Both the position numbers and the translations under genes were made by a program. The notes below the pieces were generated by a model, which was given only the letters and a program-made list of their open reading frames with translations, made no database searches and was not told the DNA's origin. A DNA stretch of 64,000 nt from Burkholderia pseudomultivorans (GTDB lineage Bacteria; Pseudomonadota; Gammaproteobacteria; Burkholderiales; Burkholderiaceae), in contig NZ_CABVPP010000003.1 of assembly GCF_902499075.1 (NCBI RefSeq), positions 1 through 64,000 on the forward strand. The letters are read 5' to 3'. Positions 63,703-64,000 of the stretch are shown piece by piece; position 1 is the stretch's first letter; each line of letters begins with the position of its first letter.

Positions 63703-64000
63703 TCTGATACCCCATCCCGCGCGCGGTGCGGATCTCGACCGAGCTGCCCGACAGCTTGCGGCGCACGCGCGTCACGTATTGCTCGACCGCGTTCGCGGTC
63801 GGCTCGTTGCCGAAGCTGAACAGCTGGTTCAGCAGCTCCTCCTTCGAGAAGATCCGCTGCGGCCGGCTGGCCAGGATTTCGAGCAGCGCGAACTCCTGGC
63901 GCGACAGCGACAGCGGCTGGCCGTCGAGTTCCGCGAGCCGGCTGCTGCGGTCGATCACGAGGCCGCCGAGCGTCAGCACGTCGTTCGCGTGCCCGCTGTT
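63689..64000 (-). CDS. OmpR-family response regulator, C-terminal part (5' end outside window)
   Basis: Open to the right window edge. The visible part is the DNA-binding Trans_Reg_C domain: LTLGGLVIDRSSRLAELDGQPLSLSRQEFALLEILASRPQRIFSKEELLNQLFSFGNEPTANAVEQYVTRVRRKLSGSSVEIRTARGMGYQI. The receiver domain is not in the window. The stop lies inside the sensor-kinase start, implying translational coupling (regulator then kinase), as in tctD-tctE. Confidence 0.9.
   Translation of the reverse strand, partial: NSGHANDVLTLGGLVIDRSSRLAELDGQPLSLSRQEFALLEILASRPQRIFSKEELLNQLFSFGNEPTANAVEQYVTRVRRKLSGSSVEIRTARGMGYQIAAL

Overview
The window is one continuous high-GC stretch of a Burkholderia replicon, most likely chromosome 2 of a Burkholderia cepacia complex species. 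The strongest pointer is a convergent rpfR (PAS-GGDEF-EAL BDSF receptor, 667 aa) and rpfF (BDSF synthase, 287 aa) pair, the hallmark quorum-sensing locus of that complex. The very high third-position GC, a Burkholderia-type porin and many LysR/MFS/ABC catabolic islands agree with this. I saw no rRNA or tRNA gene, CRISPR array, prophage or insertion sequence, but I could not run a covariance search.

Layout. 1-6353: a TonB (partial)-ExbB-ExbD energy-coupling set, a DszB-like desulfinase/SsuA-fold protein with the Cys-His-Arg triad, an MFS transporter and a TonB-dependent receptor, probably for organosulfur uptake. 6420-12758: a LysR regulator facing an operon of M20 amidohydrolase, polar amino-acid binding protein and porin, then an internally deleted EamA transporter remnant and an ACS-type MFS transporter. 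12904-16526: a two-partner secretion pair (short repeat-bearing TpsA and TpsB barrel), preceded by an unusually AT-rich leader with a perfect palindrome. 17053-21827: an exported arylsulfatase with an atypical CAITR active-site motif, a membrane-anchored formylglycine-generating enzyme, a MetQ/NlpA-like binding protein and a YkgJ-type cysteine-cluster protein, tightly coupled. 21893-24179: an ABM-domain protein and a secreted protein of unknown function.

24251-31389: a LysR regulator divergent from a DUF1445 (D-glutamate cyclase-like) protein, an MFS transporter and a fused HyuA-HyuB 5-oxoprolinase/hydantoinase. Together these could convert D-glutamate through 5-oxoproline. 32054-34969: rpfR/rpfF. 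35544-37083: a DUF1840 gene and three small genes, two of them for short membrane proteins, bracketed by two near-identical promoter/operator sequences. 37283-39454: an exported DUF3857/transglutaminase-like protein and a small unknown. 39550-44404: AraC/MFS, PEP-mutase-like, MarR, YCII and GST genes. 44487-44948: a scar in which a thioredoxin-reductase-like gene and its divergent Rrf2 regulator have both lost their 5' ends.

45197-50435: DUF2760 plus two non-canonical Hsp70 ATPases, a probable chaperone-like module of unknown client. 50580-53428: citrulline hydrolase CtlX and ornithine cyclodeaminase with a divergent Lrp regulator (arginine/ornithine catabolism). 53612-57226: LysR, flavin monooxygenase, CMD (Avi_7170-like) and AhpD-like proteins. 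57582-62243: a branched-chain-type ABC importer with fused LivH-LivM permease. 62302-64000: a TctE-like sensor kinase and the C-terminal half of its response regulator.
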